Assembly: GCF_025060755.1 (NCBI RefSeq)
Contig: NZ_JANYUY010000043.1
Span: 1 to 64,000, forward strand
Length of the DNA stretch: 64,000 nt
Reading direction: 5' to 3'
Source of the DNA: Paenibacillus doosanensis
GTDB taxonomy: Bacteria; Bacillota; Bacilli; Paenibacillales; NBRC-103111
The notes beneath the pieces were generated by a model, which was not told the origin of the DNA, did no database searches, and saw nothing but the letters and a program-made list of their open reading frames with translations. Positions within the stretch are counted from its first letter, which is position 1. Every line of letters starts with the position of its first letter. This document shows, piece by piece, positions 1-8,042 of the stretch. Both the position numbers and the translations under genes were made by a program.

Positions 1-160
1 TCCCAGAGGAAGGGTTAGACGCCGATCCAGCTTAGGCTGGATGCGGACGGAATAAGCTTCAGAGCATCACGTCACTACCCTGGAAATTACTCTTGGTACC
101 CCATTTCCATTGTCTGTGGTGCCGCGTAGCGGCATGGATGGCTTTTGGGGGATTTGTTTC
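1..160 (+). repeat. Dispersed structured repeat, family A, copy 1 (5' end cut)
   Basis: Bases 1-96 match the inner part of the copies at 24868-25034 and 26719-26886 (gttagacgccgatccagc through cagagcatcacgtcact). About 55-60 bases that the other copies lack then intervene before the family resumes with cttttgggggatttgtt at about 142-160. The GATCCAGC/GCTGGAT hairpin is kept, with ttag in place of tgaa in the loop. This copy is therefore interrupted by a small insertion. No coding role is seen. The following 164-392 holds no recognisable gene. Confidence 0.8.
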
Positions 161-392
161 TGTCGGGTTAAGGACGGGCGAGAACGGATCGTGAAATGTA
201 TGGATACAGGATTTGTTCAAGAGTCAGGCAAGCTCTGCGGGGAGCCTGCTTCAAGGGGAAAGAGGCTGCATGGCACAGCGCATCGCTCAATGAACCTATG
301 GGCCAACATTTGCGCTACGAATAAGCAAGTCTACTCTATTGCCAAAACTATGGTACTATATACATAAATATATAGATTAAGGAAGTGAACCG

Positions 393-560
393 ATGTCTTT
401 TTCCATAATGAGCGCATTTTCTCAAATTATGTTTGTTTTGTACGCCTTATTTCTGCTGCTCGGGCTGTACTGCTTGTATTTATTTATCAAGCTGGCGACT
501 AAAGGCATTGCGGCGCTGGATATTTATCTCGATGAAAAACGGAATGGAAGGCGGCCATGA
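393..560 (+). CDS. Small single-span membrane protein, unknown function
   Basis: A 55-residue ORF preceded by AAGGAAGTG at normal spacing. Residues about 10-33 form one hydrophobic membrane span (MFVLYALFLLLGLYCLYLF), followed by a short charged tail ending DEKRNGRRP. Its TGA overlaps the ATG of the downstream phosphotransferase gene (ATGA), which suggests translational coupling. I recognise no family. With the 60-residue membrane/coiled-coil protein at 1513 it brackets the kinase-like gene. The start and the overlap make it a likely real gene; function is unknown. Confidence 0.6.
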   Translation: MSFSIMSAFSQIMFVLYALFLLLGLYCLYLFIKLATKGIAALDIYLDEKRNGRRP

Positions 561-1510
561 ACGGCCGTCATCCCGCGTTGTCCGATCGGGCTCTAAGATG
601 GGCTGCCGATGCCCTACACCCTGAGGCGGAGGTGCTGTCGGTTCAACAGCTTCACGGCGGGATTTCTTCGTTAGTCCATGGGATAGAGCTAAGCTTCGGG
701 GGGGCGAGGCGGCATGTCGTGCTGCGGCAGTTCGATAACGAGGAGTGGGTGCGGGAGCAGCCCGATCTCGCGCTTCGCGAAGCGGAGAGCTTGCTCCGGG
801 CATCGCAGGCCGAAGGCGTGCAGACGCCGAGGCTTGTCGCCCGCGACGCAACCGGAAACGGCTGCGGCAGACCGGCGGTGCTGATGACGATGCTGGAAGG
901 AAGCGTCGTCCTGGAACCGGCCGATACCGGTCGCTGGGTGGACGGCATGGCCGAAGCGCTGGCGCGGGTTCACAAGATCGAAGCCGGCGATTTCCGGTGG
1001 ACGTTCGCCCCATATTGCGACGCTTCCTCTCTGGATACGTCGTCATGGTCGGCTATCCCCGACCAATGGCAGTCGGCGGCCGATTGGTTGGCACAATCCC
1101 GGCCTTCCTTCACGCCGCGCTTCATTCACCGGGATTATCATCCGGCTAATATACTATGGGATAACGGAGCAGTAAGCGGCATTGTCGATTGGGTTAACGG
1201 CTGCGTCGGCCCCGCCGGCATTGATGTCGGCCACTGCCGCGTGAATTTGGCCCAATTGCATGATGTAGAGACGGCGGACGCATTGTTGTCCTCATACCGG
1301 CGTTACGCCGGAGCGTCCTTCGATTACGCCCCGTATTGGGACCTGGTCGCCATGATCGACTTCGCTTATTGGCCGCCGGAGGTATATGCCGGTTGGACGG
1401 CTCTAGGCGTCAGCGGCTTAACGAGAGAGATTATGTGCGAGCGGCTGGATCGTTACTTATTGAGCTTATTGGATCGCATTTCGCTGCATGATGGCGGAAG
1501 GAGGGGGTAA
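557..1510 (+). CDS. APH-family phosphotransferase (aminoglycoside/choline kinase-like)
   Basis: 317 residues, the usual length for the APH/choline-kinase fold, which moves the gamma-phosphate of ATP or GTP to a small-molecule hydroxyl. The catalytic loop HRDYHPANIL has H191 and the base D193; the metal-binding IVDW follows with D211. The N-terminal half contains the expected lobe with an RQF...EEW segment. It overlaps the upstream small membrane protein gene by 4 nt and is followed 2 nt later by another small membrane protein gene, so the three are probably one operon. Substrate cannot be told; resistance is only one option, since Paenibacillus carries many housekeeping-type members of unknown substrate. 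Confidence 0.85.
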   Translation: MNGRHPALSDRALRWAADALHPEAEVLSVQQLHGGISSLVHGIELSFGGARRHVVLRQFDNEEWVREQPDLALREAESLLRASQAEGVQTPRLVARDATGNGCGRPAVLMTMLEGSVVLEPADTGRWVDGMAEALARVHKIEAGDFRWTFAPYCDASSLDTSSWSAIPDQWQSAADWLAQSRPSFTPRFIHRDYHPANILWDNGAVSGIVDWVNGCVGPAGIDVGHCRVNLAQLHDVETADALLSSYRRYAGASFDYAPYWDLVAMIDFAYWPPEVYAGWTALGVSGLTREIMCERLDRYLLSLLDRISLHDGGRRG

Positions 1511-1512
1511 AG

Positions 1513-1695
1513 ATGTATGCACTCGGGAAAATAGCGAATTTTTTCTTTTATTTATCTCCATGGGCCATTGTGTATTTGTTATATCGCTTATTGAAAGTAC
1601 ACGAGTCCAGAACAAGAACGGAAGAGGAGCTGCACCGAAAGCTGGAGGAATTGACGAAACAAGTGGCCGAATTGAAAACACAAGGGAACGCTTAA
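1513..1695 (+). CDS. Small membrane protein with coiled-coil tail
   Basis: 60 residues starting 2 nt after the phosphotransferase stop; the ribosome site GGAGGGGG lies in the end of that gene. Residues about 4-26 are hydrophobic and would span the membrane once. Residues 30-56 are charged with a heptad-like leucine pattern (EEELHRKLEELTKQVAELK), a probable short coiled coil. No family is recognised. Position suggests co-expression with the kinase-like gene and the 55-residue membrane protein upstream. Confidence 0.65.
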   Translation: MYALGKIANFFFYLSPWAIVYLLYRLLKVHESRTRTEEELHRKLEELTKQVAELKTQGNA

Positions 1696-1736
1696 TAGCG
1701 TTGCCCAGGGCTTAACGGGAGAGAGGAATGGGAAGT

Positions 1737-2198
1737 ATGGCGGCGCATAACGGAACGGTATTAGTGGCAAGTGTTTCGATCATTCAAGACGGCAAGATGC
1801 TCGTGATCCGGGAAGGCAAGCCTGCCGTAAGGTACCAATGGAATTTGCCGTCCGGAAGAATCGAACCGGGAGAAGACATTCCGGATGCCGCCCGCAGAGA
1901 AGCGAAGGAAGAGACAGGGTATGAGGTCGAGCTGACGGGTACGACGGGTATTTACCATTTTCAGGCGGCTTCCGGCGCGTATGTGATTTTATTCCATTTT
2001 ACCGGTGAAATCATCGGCGGCTCTTTGCAGCTGGAAGAGGGGATGCTCGATTGCAAATGGATAACGGCTGCGGATTTGCTTGCTTCGGATTGCCGCGGAT
2101 ATCGCGAGCCTGCATTAATGAAGCAACTATGCGAAAGCCTTCTTCATGGAAAAATGCATTCATTGGATCTGTATTATCCTGTCATCAGGCAGGCTTAG
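1737..2198 (+). CDS. Nudix hydrolase
   Basis: The protein carries a complete Nudix box, GRIEPGEDIPDAARREAKEE followed by TGYEV, at about residues 40-64, so it should hydrolyse a nucleoside diphosphate linked to some moiety X with Mg2+ at the REAKEE helix. ATG 1737 sits 7-8 nt after GAGAGGA; the in-frame ATG at 1728 is too close to that ribosome site, so 1737 is preferred (153 residues). The length is typical of a single-domain Nudix protein. Neighbours give no substrate hint. It ends 12 nt before the convergent small gene at 2210-2377. Confidence 0.9.
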   Translation: MAAHNGTVLVASVSIIQDGKMLVIREGKPAVRYQWNLPSGRIEPGEDIPDAARREAKEETGYEVELTGTTGIYHFQAASGAYVILFHFTGEIIGGSLQLEEGMLDCKWITAADLLASDCRGYREPALMKQLCESLLHGKMHSLDLYYPVIRQA

Positions 2199-2209
2199 CG
2201 GGGAGGCTC

Positions 2210-2377
2210 TCACATTTCGTTCAAACGGATCGGCCGCTCGATTTCGGCGTAATTTTCTTCAATATCTCTTGTAATGGATTCTAGAATATGCAGCGCTTCC
2301 TTCTGCTTCTGTTCATCCGCGATCGCTCGAATCAATGTTTGAAGATGATCGAGCCTTGTTTTGGTGACGAATCTCAT
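2210..2377 (-). CDS. Small acidic protein, unknown function
   Basis: A 55-residue ORF beginning MRFVTKTRLDHLQTLI, preceded by AAAGGG at good spacing. The frame stays open upstream to an ATG at 2446, but no ribosome site precedes that one. The product is predicted to be largely helical and charged (ADEQKQKEALHILESITRDIEENYAEIERP), with no membrane span and no motif that I recognise. It is convergent with the Nudix gene. Small conserved proteins of this sort are common in the genus; no function is proposed. Confidence 0.55.
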   Translation of the reverse strand: MRFVTKTRLDHLQTLIRAIADEQKQKEALHILESITRDIEENYAEIERPIRLNEM

Positions 2378-2456
2378 TCTATCATCCCTTTGCTTTGTTG
2401 AGAGAGGCTGTGCGCCTTTCCGTACTATATCATTCGAATCGGACAAGCTCTTTGAG

Positions 2457-2487
2457 GGCCGGTTTCCTTGCGGAAGCCGGTCTTTTT
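2457..2487 (+). terminator. Rho-independent terminator
   Basis: GGCCGGTTTCC-TTG-CGGAAGCCGGTC forms a strong stem and is followed by TTTTT. It reads on the plus strand and would end transcripts coming from the Nudix operon. Confidence 0.65.
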
Positions 2488-2608
2488 GCCGTCGAATTCA
2501 ATAATGGCTCATGGAACGCAGACAACCCGAATAAATTGAGTATAGGGACGGCCCGCGCAGCTCGCGTCAACACCCTTGGGGCGGAAGCGAAGGAGAGGTG
2601 TCACGACC

Positions 2609-3382
2609 ATGAAACGAAACGTCATTATCGGTTTGCCGGCTTACAATGAAGGCCGCGTCTTGCCCGCTTTATTGGCAAAGCTGGAGGCGCTGAGACCGCT
2701 GCTGGACGATTCGATGCTCATCCTTGTCGTCGATGACGGGAGCACGGATCATACGGATGCGATTTTGCGGCAGTATTCCCATTATAACCCAGACATGGAC
2801 TACATAACCCATACGATCAACCGCGGCTTGGGCGAAGCGGTCAATTCGCTGCTGCAGTATGCGGTATTCCGCTATGATCCCTCAGATATTCTCATTACGC
2901 TGGATGCGGACAATACGCATAGTCCCGGCATCATTCCCGATTTGATCGGCAAGCTTGTCGGCGAAGAGCTGGATGTGGTCATCGCTTCGCGTTTTGCTTC
3001 CGGCGGCCGCGAAGTCGGTTTGGCGCTGCACCGCAAGCTGCTGAGCCGGGGGGCGAGGCTGTTCTTCAGGCTGTTTTTTCCAATTGCGAATGTAAGCGAC
3101 TACTCCAGCGGCTTTCGCTGCTACAGCATCGGTTTCCTGCAGAGAGCGATGACTCATTATGAGGGAAGCATCATTACGAGCGGCGGCTTCGAATGCATGG
3201 CCGAGATGATGGCGCGATTCAGTCAAATCGGCGTGAAGGCGGGGGAATATCCGCTTGTTCTCCAATACGATCTGAAGGAAACGAAGAGCAAGATGCGGAT
3301 CGGCAGAACGATTCTCGGCTACTTGCGCTTGCTTGGCAAAGTGAAGTTCCAAAAAAAATGGAGTAAAGGACATACGGCATGA
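2609..3382 (+). CDS. Family 2 glycosyltransferase (polyprenyl-phosphate sugar synthase type)
   Basis: 257 residues from ATG 2609, which follows AAGGAGAGG; an upstream in-frame ATG at 2576 has no ribosome site. The GT-A fold motifs are clear: IGLPAYNEG at the start, VVDDGSTD at about 40-47 and the DAD metal site at 99-101. It has no C-terminal membrane span, like dolichol-phosphate mannose synthase. Its stop overlaps the next start by 4 nt. With the small 4-span protein and the GT-C-type protein downstream it forms a three-part system: sugar placed on undecaprenyl phosphate, flipped, then transferred outside. The sugar and acceptor are unknown. Confidence 0.85.
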   Translation: MKRNVIIGLPAYNEGRVLPALLAKLEALRPLLDDSMLILVVDDGSTDHTDAILRQYSHYNPDMDYITHTINRGLGEAVNSLLQYAVFRYDPSDILITLDADNTHSPGIIPDLIGKLVGEELDVVIASRFASGGREVGLALHRKLLSRGARLFFRLFFPIANVSDYSSGFRCYSIGFLQRAMTHYEGSIITSGGFECMAEMMARFSQIGVKAGEYPLVLQYDLKETKSKMRIGRTILGYLRLLGKVKFQKKWSKGHTA

Positions 3383-3741
3383 AAATTTGGATGTTGATCG
3401 TCGCCTCGGTGCTGCTCGGTTCCGTAGGACAGGTTATATTAAAGCTCGGAGCGGGCAGATTAGGATCGTTCGGATTAACGGTCCATACGATGCCTGCGGA
3501 CATGGTTCGTTTGGCCAAAACGCCCGAAATTTGGATGGGTCTGCTGCTGTTCGGAGCAAGCTTCCTGCTCTGGGTCAAGGTGCTGACGCGTGCGGAGCTT
3601 AGCTACGCTTATCCGATGGCAGGGCTTGGCTATGTCAACGTAGCTCTGTTGTCTTACTTTTTGTTCGGGGAAACGTTCACGTGGAATAAGCTGCTCGGAA
3701 TAGTCATTATTGTGCTCGGCATTATTGTCATTAACAAGTGA
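3379..3741 (+). CDS. Small four-span EamA/SMR-like protein, probable lipid-sugar flippase subunit
   Basis: 120 residues with four hydrophobic spans, the layout of the SMR/EamA small transporters and of ArnE/ArnF, which flip lipid-linked aminoarabinose. The opening, LLGSVGQVILKLGAG, resembles the first helix of that class, and the C-terminal span ends IVIIVLGIIVINK. It overlaps the preceding glycosyltransferase gene by 4 nt (ATGA) and is followed after about 28 nt by a GT39-type membrane glycosyltransferase. The context favours a flippase role over drug efflux; this is inference. Confidence 0.75.
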   Translation: MKIWMLIVASVLLGSVGQVILKLGAGRLGSFGLTVHTMPADMVRLAKTPEIWMGLLLFGASFLLWVKVLTRAELSYAYPMAGLGYVNVALLSYFLFGETFTWNKLLGIVIIVLGIIVINK

Positions 3742-3769
3742 GGGGGGAGAAGCTATTTCCGCCGAAAAA

Positions 3770-5185
3770 ATGTCCCGTGTTAGCCGCGCGGTCGTTACTA
3801 TACTGCTGCTTGCCTTCATTACGGCTATTCGCCTGCCTTACATCGCGAATTCTCCTTATGAATACGATTCGTGGCGGCAATCCGATACGGAATCGATCGC
3901 CTTGAATTTTATCGAGCACCGTATGAACATCTTTTTCCCGCAGCTTAATTACGACGGGCCGCTGCCGAACTACGTTCAGCTGGAATTTCAAATGACGACC
4001 TGGTTGATCGCTTGGCTGTATCGCTGGTTCGGGCATGACTATGCATTGGCGCGGGCGGTGCCTATCGGTTTTTTTGTCATATCGGCGTATGCTTTGCTGC
4101 TTATTGCCAGGAGGTATGTTACGGATCGCACGGCATGGACGGCGGTGCTGCTCTACGGCATCATGCCGGTGACGATCCTGTATTCCCGAGCGATTATGCC
4201 GGAATCGGCGGCGCTGTGCTGCATGCTGGGGGCGTACTGGCTGTTCGTCAAAGGAGTGGAAGAGAGCAAGCGGGGGCTGGTCGTGCTGTCGGGAGTATTT
4301 ATGGCGCTGGCCATTGCGGAGAAAATCCCCGCAGTGTTCACAGGCATCCCGCTGATTGCCGTCGCAGTTCAAGCATACAAGCATCGTTTGTTTGTCCGTA
4401 CGGAGCTATGGATTTTTGCAGCTATTGCGCTGGGGTTCCCGTTCCTTTATTTTCAGTGGTTAAGCACGGTGGCGGAATTTCCGTTTGTGACGGGTATCGC
4501 AACGAAGCATATTTGGCCTCATCTGCTGGAAAGCTTCCGCTCGAACGAGGCGCTGCAATTTTTCCGTACGAATCTGCCCAGCACGTTCACTTGGTGCGGC
4601 ATCGGATTATTCGTCATCGGGCTGTTATGCTTGGACTGGCGTCGGCATTGGTCTCTCGGCGTATGGGCGATCGCTATGCTGCTGGAGCTTGCCGTCATCG
4701 TGGCGACGATCCGGTTCGACTATTATTTGATTCTGACCGCTCCGGTAGCGGCGCTGCTCGGGGCGCAGGCGCTGGCGCGCATCGGCCGGTGGCGGGTAGG
4801 GAAGGCTGCCGCCGCCGCGGTCATTTTGGCGATAGGCTGCCAGAGCTATGCGATTGCCGTCCCTTTATTGCAGGGGCAGCAGACCGTGCTTATGCAGCAG
4901 GCCGCATGGGTTCAAAGGTATACGCCCAAGAATGCGCTGGTAGTCGTGGGTACGGACGATCCGTCATTGCTTAATGCCAGCCGCCGCATCGGCTGGAGAA
5001 CGGGCTCATTGTTGCCCGACGATCCCGTGAAGGAACTGAATGCATTCATCGCGGACGGGGCGCGTTACTTTATTCCGCTACAAGGTCATATTGACGGAGA
5101 CGACGGAAGGCTCGCCGCCTACTTGAACGAACGATTTCAACGCATTGAAATTCCGGGAGGCTACTCGATCTATAAGCTGCAGTAG
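3770..5185 (+). CDS. GT39-type membrane glycosyltransferase (PMT/ArnT-like)
   Basis: About 471 residues with many membrane spans. The early periplasmic-type loop contains EYDSWRQSDT (about 31-40) with acidic residues typical of GT-C enzymes that take sugar from a polyprenyl-phosphate donor. ATG 3770 is used here, but the good ribosome site GGGGGGAG at 3741-3750 fits better with an ATT at 3755 (reading ISAEK before the Met), so a non-canonical start is possible. It is the third gene of the cassette with the GT2 enzyme and the small flippase-like protein. Likely role: modification of a wall or membrane glycopolymer on the outer face. Confidence 0.8.
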   Translation: MSRVSRAVVTILLLAFITAIRLPYIANSPYEYDSWRQSDTESIALNFIEHRMNIFFPQLNYDGPLPNYVQLEFQMTTWLIAWLYRWFGHDYALARAVPIGFFVISAYALLLIARRYVTDRTAWTAVLLYGIMPVTILYSRAIMPESAALCCMLGAYWLFVKGVEESKRGLVVLSGVFMALAIAEKIPAVFTGIPLIAVAVQAYKHRLFVRTELWIFAAIALGFPFLYFQWLSTVAEFPFVTGIATKHIWPHLLESFRSNEALQFFRTNLPSTFTWCGIGLFVIGLLCLDWRRHWSLGVWAIAMLLELAVIVATIRFDYYLILTAPVAALLGAQALARIGRWRVGKAAAAAVILAIGCQSYAIAVPLLQGQQTVLMQQAAWVQRYTPKNALVVVGTDDPSLLNASRRIGWRTGSLLPDDPVKELNAFIADGARYFIPLQGHIDGDDGRLAAYLNERFQRIEIPGGYSIYKLQ

Positions 5186-5255
5186 CATAGTTGGAAAAAA
5201 GAGGGATTGGCGGGCGGAGGTAGAACATGTAAGGACGGGCTTCTCTGAAAGTCCG

Positions 5256-5395
5256 GTGAAAAAGTGGCCGGAGAGCCGATAGAGCGTTGGAACAGCATGA
5301 GCGGTCGCCTTTGCAGATGGCTTTTCACCGCTTCAGCGATTCAATATGGAAAAAATTACCATAGACCACGGGCCACGAATCAATCGCCACACCCT
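5256..5395 (+). repeat. Dispersed repeat, family B, copy 1
   Basis: Starts ggtgaaaaagtggccggaga and continues through gcgttggaacagc, gcggtcgcctttgcagatgg and accgcttcagcg to a tail gaccacgggccacgaatca. The same ordered blocks recur at 37008-37185, in reverse orientation at 6912-7025 and 13101-13258, and as a short 5' piece at 41682-41712. It fills most of the 348-nt gap 5186-5533, in which I see no gene. Confidence 0.75.
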
Positions 5396-5533
5396 CTAAG
5401 AAAGGGGGCTTAGCGTGGAAGATTCGGCTGCTTTTCAGCTGGAGGATCATATGCAGGTTCGGCAAATATCGCTCGGCGCGATGATTTTTTTCCTATGAAC
5501 GGATAATCTGGCGAAGAAGCGGGGGGATGACCA

Positions 5534-6070
5534 ATGGATAAGGACAAGCTGTTTCTAATTACGGAGCTGGAAGGGTTTGCGCCCGAAATCGGCCGGCTGG
5601 TCTCCATGATGAATTATGCGAGATATACGACATTGGCTACGGTGCAGGGGTTGTCGATGCGGCAGCTGGATTATGTGCATGATGCGAACAGCAATTCGAT
5701 CGGAGCTCTTCTGCTTCATATGGCTGCGGTAGAGCTGGGGTATCAGCTGGAAACATTTTACGGCCGCGAACCGAACGCAGAGGAAATCGAGAAATGGCAA
5801 GCTCCGTTTGATCTGGGAGATTTGGGACGCGAACAGATTCGGGGCAAAGAGCTGGAGTACTATCTCCATGAACTTAGCGAAATGCGCAAGGTGACATTGG
5901 AGGAGTTCAGACGTAGGGACGACAGCTGGCTCTACGAGGAGACGCCGTTCTGGCGAGATAAGCCGGCCAACAATTATTTCAAATGGTTTCATGTGTTCGA
6001 GGATGAAATAAACCATCGGGGGCAAATCCGGTGGCTGCGTCAAAGGGCCATACAATATGAACCGGAATAG
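5534..6070 (+). CDS. DinB-family protein
   Basis: 178 residues with the DinB/YfiT four-helix-bundle pattern: an N-terminal helix, SIGALLLHMAAVE with H62, and near the C-terminus FEDEINHRGQIRWLR with H161 (H153 just before). In the family three His residues usually bind a divalent metal; many members are thiol S-transferases. The start follows GGGGGGATGACC. The next gene starts 13 nt after the stop and may be co-transcribed. No specific substrate is suggested. Confidence 0.85.
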   Translation: MDKDKLFLITELEGFAPEIGRLVSMMNYARYTTLATVQGLSMRQLDYVHDANSNSIGALLLHMAAVELGYQLETFYGREPNAEEIEKWQAPFDLGDLGREQIRGKELEYYLHELSEMRKVTLEEFRRRDDSWLYEETPFWRDKPANNYFKWFHVFEDEINHRGQIRWLRQRAIQYEPE

Positions 6071-6083
6071 GGGGGATTTTGCC

Positions 6084-6911
6084 ATGAATACGATTCGCGC
6101 GGTGGTGCTGGATTTGGACGGCACGCTGCTGAATTCGGCAAAAGAAGTATCGGCGCACAGCAGAAGGGCGGTGCTGGACTGCTGCGCCCGCGGACATGCT
6201 ATCATCATCGCCACGGCCCGGCCGCCTCGCTCCGTCCGTGAGCTGTTGCCCCGCGAGCTGCAGCAGCTCGGTTATTGGATCTGTTATAACGGCGGAGTGG
6301 TGACCGATCGCGGCGCGGTTCCGCTGCATGTCGCATATATTCCGAACGATACCGTTCAATCCGTTTACCGGTATATGGAACTTCATGATAGAGGCAGTTA
6401 TGTAACCTTCGAATCCGGCGATGAGATGTGGAGCTTCAGGGAGCTGAATGAAGACGAAGAGAAAACGCTGGGCATTCCGGCAGGCGCTCCCAAACCGAGG
6501 GTGATGACGGAAGGGCATATGGCGGAGCGGCCTATAACGAAGCTGCTGATTTCTAACGGGAACGGCATCTATGAAGCGCTAGTCAGGCAGTTCGGTTCGG
6601 AAGTGAATATGATCTTGACGGATAACCGGCAGCTGATTCAAATTATGCCCGTTTCCGTATCGAAAGCGTACGGTCTGCGTATCGCGCTGGAGCGGCTCGG
6701 AATTACCGCGGATCAGGCGATGGCGTTCGGTGACGATTATAACGATCTTGCATTGTTCGAGCATTGCGGCTATCCGGTTGCGATGGGCAATGCCGTCCGC
6801 GAGCTGCAAGCCATCGCCCGTACGGTTACATTAACGAACGACGAAGACGGGGTTGCCGTCGTGCTGGAGCAGCTACCGGGACTAGGCGGCCTGCGCTCCC
6901 CGGCGGGTTAA
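6084..6911 (+). CDS. Cof-type HAD-superfamily phosphatase
   Basis: 275 residues starting at ATG 6084, after GGGGGG at good spacing; the ATG at 6057 lies inside the upstream gene and lacks a ribosome site. Motif I is VLDLDGTLLNS with D10 and D12, motif IV is FGDDYNDLALF with D217 and D221, and a large type-IIB cap lies between. This is the layout of the Cof/YwpJ sugar-phosphate and nucleotide phosphatases. The family acts on many phosphorylated metabolites, so the substrate is left open. Confidence 0.9.
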   Translation: MNTIRAVVLDLDGTLLNSAKEVSAHSRRAVLDCCARGHAIIIATARPPRSVRELLPRELQQLGYWICYNGGVVTDRGAVPLHVAYIPNDTVQSVYRYMELHDRGSYVTFESGDEMWSFRELNEDEEKTLGIPAGAPKPRVMTEGHMAERPITKLLISNGNGIYEALVRQFGSEVNMILTDNRQLIQIMPVSVSKAYGLRIALERLGITADQAMAFGDDYNDLALFEHCGYPVAMGNAVRELQAIARTVTLTNDEDGVAVVLEQLPGLGGLRSPAG

Positions 6912-7025
6912 CCGCAGACGTGTCGTGCTGTATTCGTGGCCTGCGGTCGATAGCGATTTAAGCGGGAAAAATCCGTCTACAAAGGCGTACGCTGACGTTT
7001 TTCAGATTCAATGACCCCTCCGCTC
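6912..7025 (-). repeat. Dispersed repeat, family B, copy 2 (reverse orientation)
   Basis: The reverse complement reads cgtcagcgtacgcctttgta, then gacggatttttcccgctt, then atcgaccgcaggccacgaat, matching the second half of the copy at 37008-37185. The end nearest 7025 (tttttcagattcaatgaccc with ccgctcg) also matches 13225-13258. It lies directly after the HAD gene. The remainder of the gap to 7321 shows nothing I can identify. Confidence 0.65.
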
Positions 7026-7321
7026 GTAATTCATCCTGCTTCTGGTGCTCTGCCAGGACCCCCGGAAACTGCTGCTCGGCTCTCGCCGCATCTCATTGTC
7101 GACCCGTCATTCAAGCGCGTTTCGTTATCCTTGGATGGGGACGGCCTCACAGTCCGGTCGTTACCGAAATTCTGCGAGGTCCGCCCGCTTCCCGGTTGGT
7201 CTCGCCCGTCTTCGGCGGCAAGCGGGAATGCCGTCCGCCTCACGATGTCTAAAGCATCCGATTGCTGCCCATAATGGATAGTAATACATAATGAGTTATA
7301 GACAGACGGGAGGAATGGACG

Positions 7322-7567
7322 ATGCTATCCGTACACTGGAGACTGGCTGAGCTGTGGACGCTTCAACAAAAACGCAAGTTAACCGAAGATGAGGAGTCGG
7401 AAATGACGGCTTGTTTGCATTACAATGCGATCTACGCGAGGAAGCTGTCCGGCTTGTACAATTTGTCGCTTGCTGCATCCATGATCAACGATGCTGAATG
7501 GCAGCATGAAATTTGTCAACGGATCGAGAAGCTGGAAAGCCAAGGGGTATCCCCCGAATTTAAATAG
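7322..7567 (+). CDS. Small conserved Paenibacillus-type protein, unknown function
   Basis: 81 residues, MLSVHWRLAELWTLQQ..., preceded by GGGAGGAATGGACG. No membrane span is seen; it appears helical and ends in an acidic/charged segment (EWQHEICQRIEKLES). I recall similar short proteins starting MLSVHxRLAELW in Paenibacillus annotations, where they have no assigned role; I cannot confirm this here. It is flanked by non-coding DNA and probably transcribed alone. Confidence 0.65.
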   Translation: MLSVHWRLAELWTLQQKRKLTEDEESEMTACLHYNAIYARKLSGLYNLSLAASMINDAEWQHEICQRIEKLESQGVSPEFK

Positions 7568-7694
7568 ACTTAATCACAACCGTACGCCAAACGCTCCGGA
7601 CCGAAATCTACTGCTTGCTGCTTGACTATGATAGAGGGAAAAACGTACAATCAAAATAAACTGATCCCAAATCATGGAAGAAGGGGCTGGTACG

Positions 7695-7970
7695 GTGAAG
7701 AAAACGGTCATTCAGTCGGTGATATTCTCGGTTATCGTCACCGTCTGTTATTATGCGGTGCACATCGGAGCAGGCATGTACCAAACGATGACGTATGTTC
7801 CCAATATCGTGACGCAGTATGAATCCGCTCATACGCTGCAAAGCGAGGTTTCTTTCGGCGCCTCGGCTTCCTCATTAACCGAAGCGCAGCGAGCTTTGCT
7901 CCTGGCGGCAGCGAGCATGCTGGTGTTTGCAGGAGGCAAGCTTCTGTATCTTCGCATCAAAATGAGATAA
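7695..7970 (+). CDS. Small two-span membrane protein, unknown function
   Basis: 91 residues from a GTG at 7695 that follows AGAAGGGG; the longer ORF from ATG 7674 would overlap that ribosome site. Residues about 4-25 form a first hydrophobic span (VIQSVIFSVIVTVCYYAVHI) and about 66-86 a second (ALLLAAASMLVFAGGKLLYL). A polar, Ser/Gln-rich loop of some 40 residues lies between. No family is recognised. Confidence 0.55.
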   Translation: MKKTVIQSVIFSVIVTVCYYAVHIGAGMYQTMTYVPNIVTQYESAHTLQSEVSFGASASSLTEAQRALLLAAASMLVFAGGKLLYLRIKMR

Positions 7971-8042
7971 CCCCCGTAGCCTCAAGAATATGATATATGT
8001 CTAAAAATTCTTTCACATCACAAGTTTGGAATGCCAGAACAT

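Noticed and set aside
480-1046. 188-residue minus-strand frame
   Set aside because: It lies opposite the phosphotransferase gene, is Arg/Pro/Ser-rich without motifs, and has no ribosome site; it is a shadow frame of GC-rich coding DNA.
557-1510. Antibiotic resistance call for the three APH-type genes (557, 8043, 10014)
   Set aside because: Only the generic kinase motifs are visible; the fold includes many kinases of other small molecules, so no resistance name is given.
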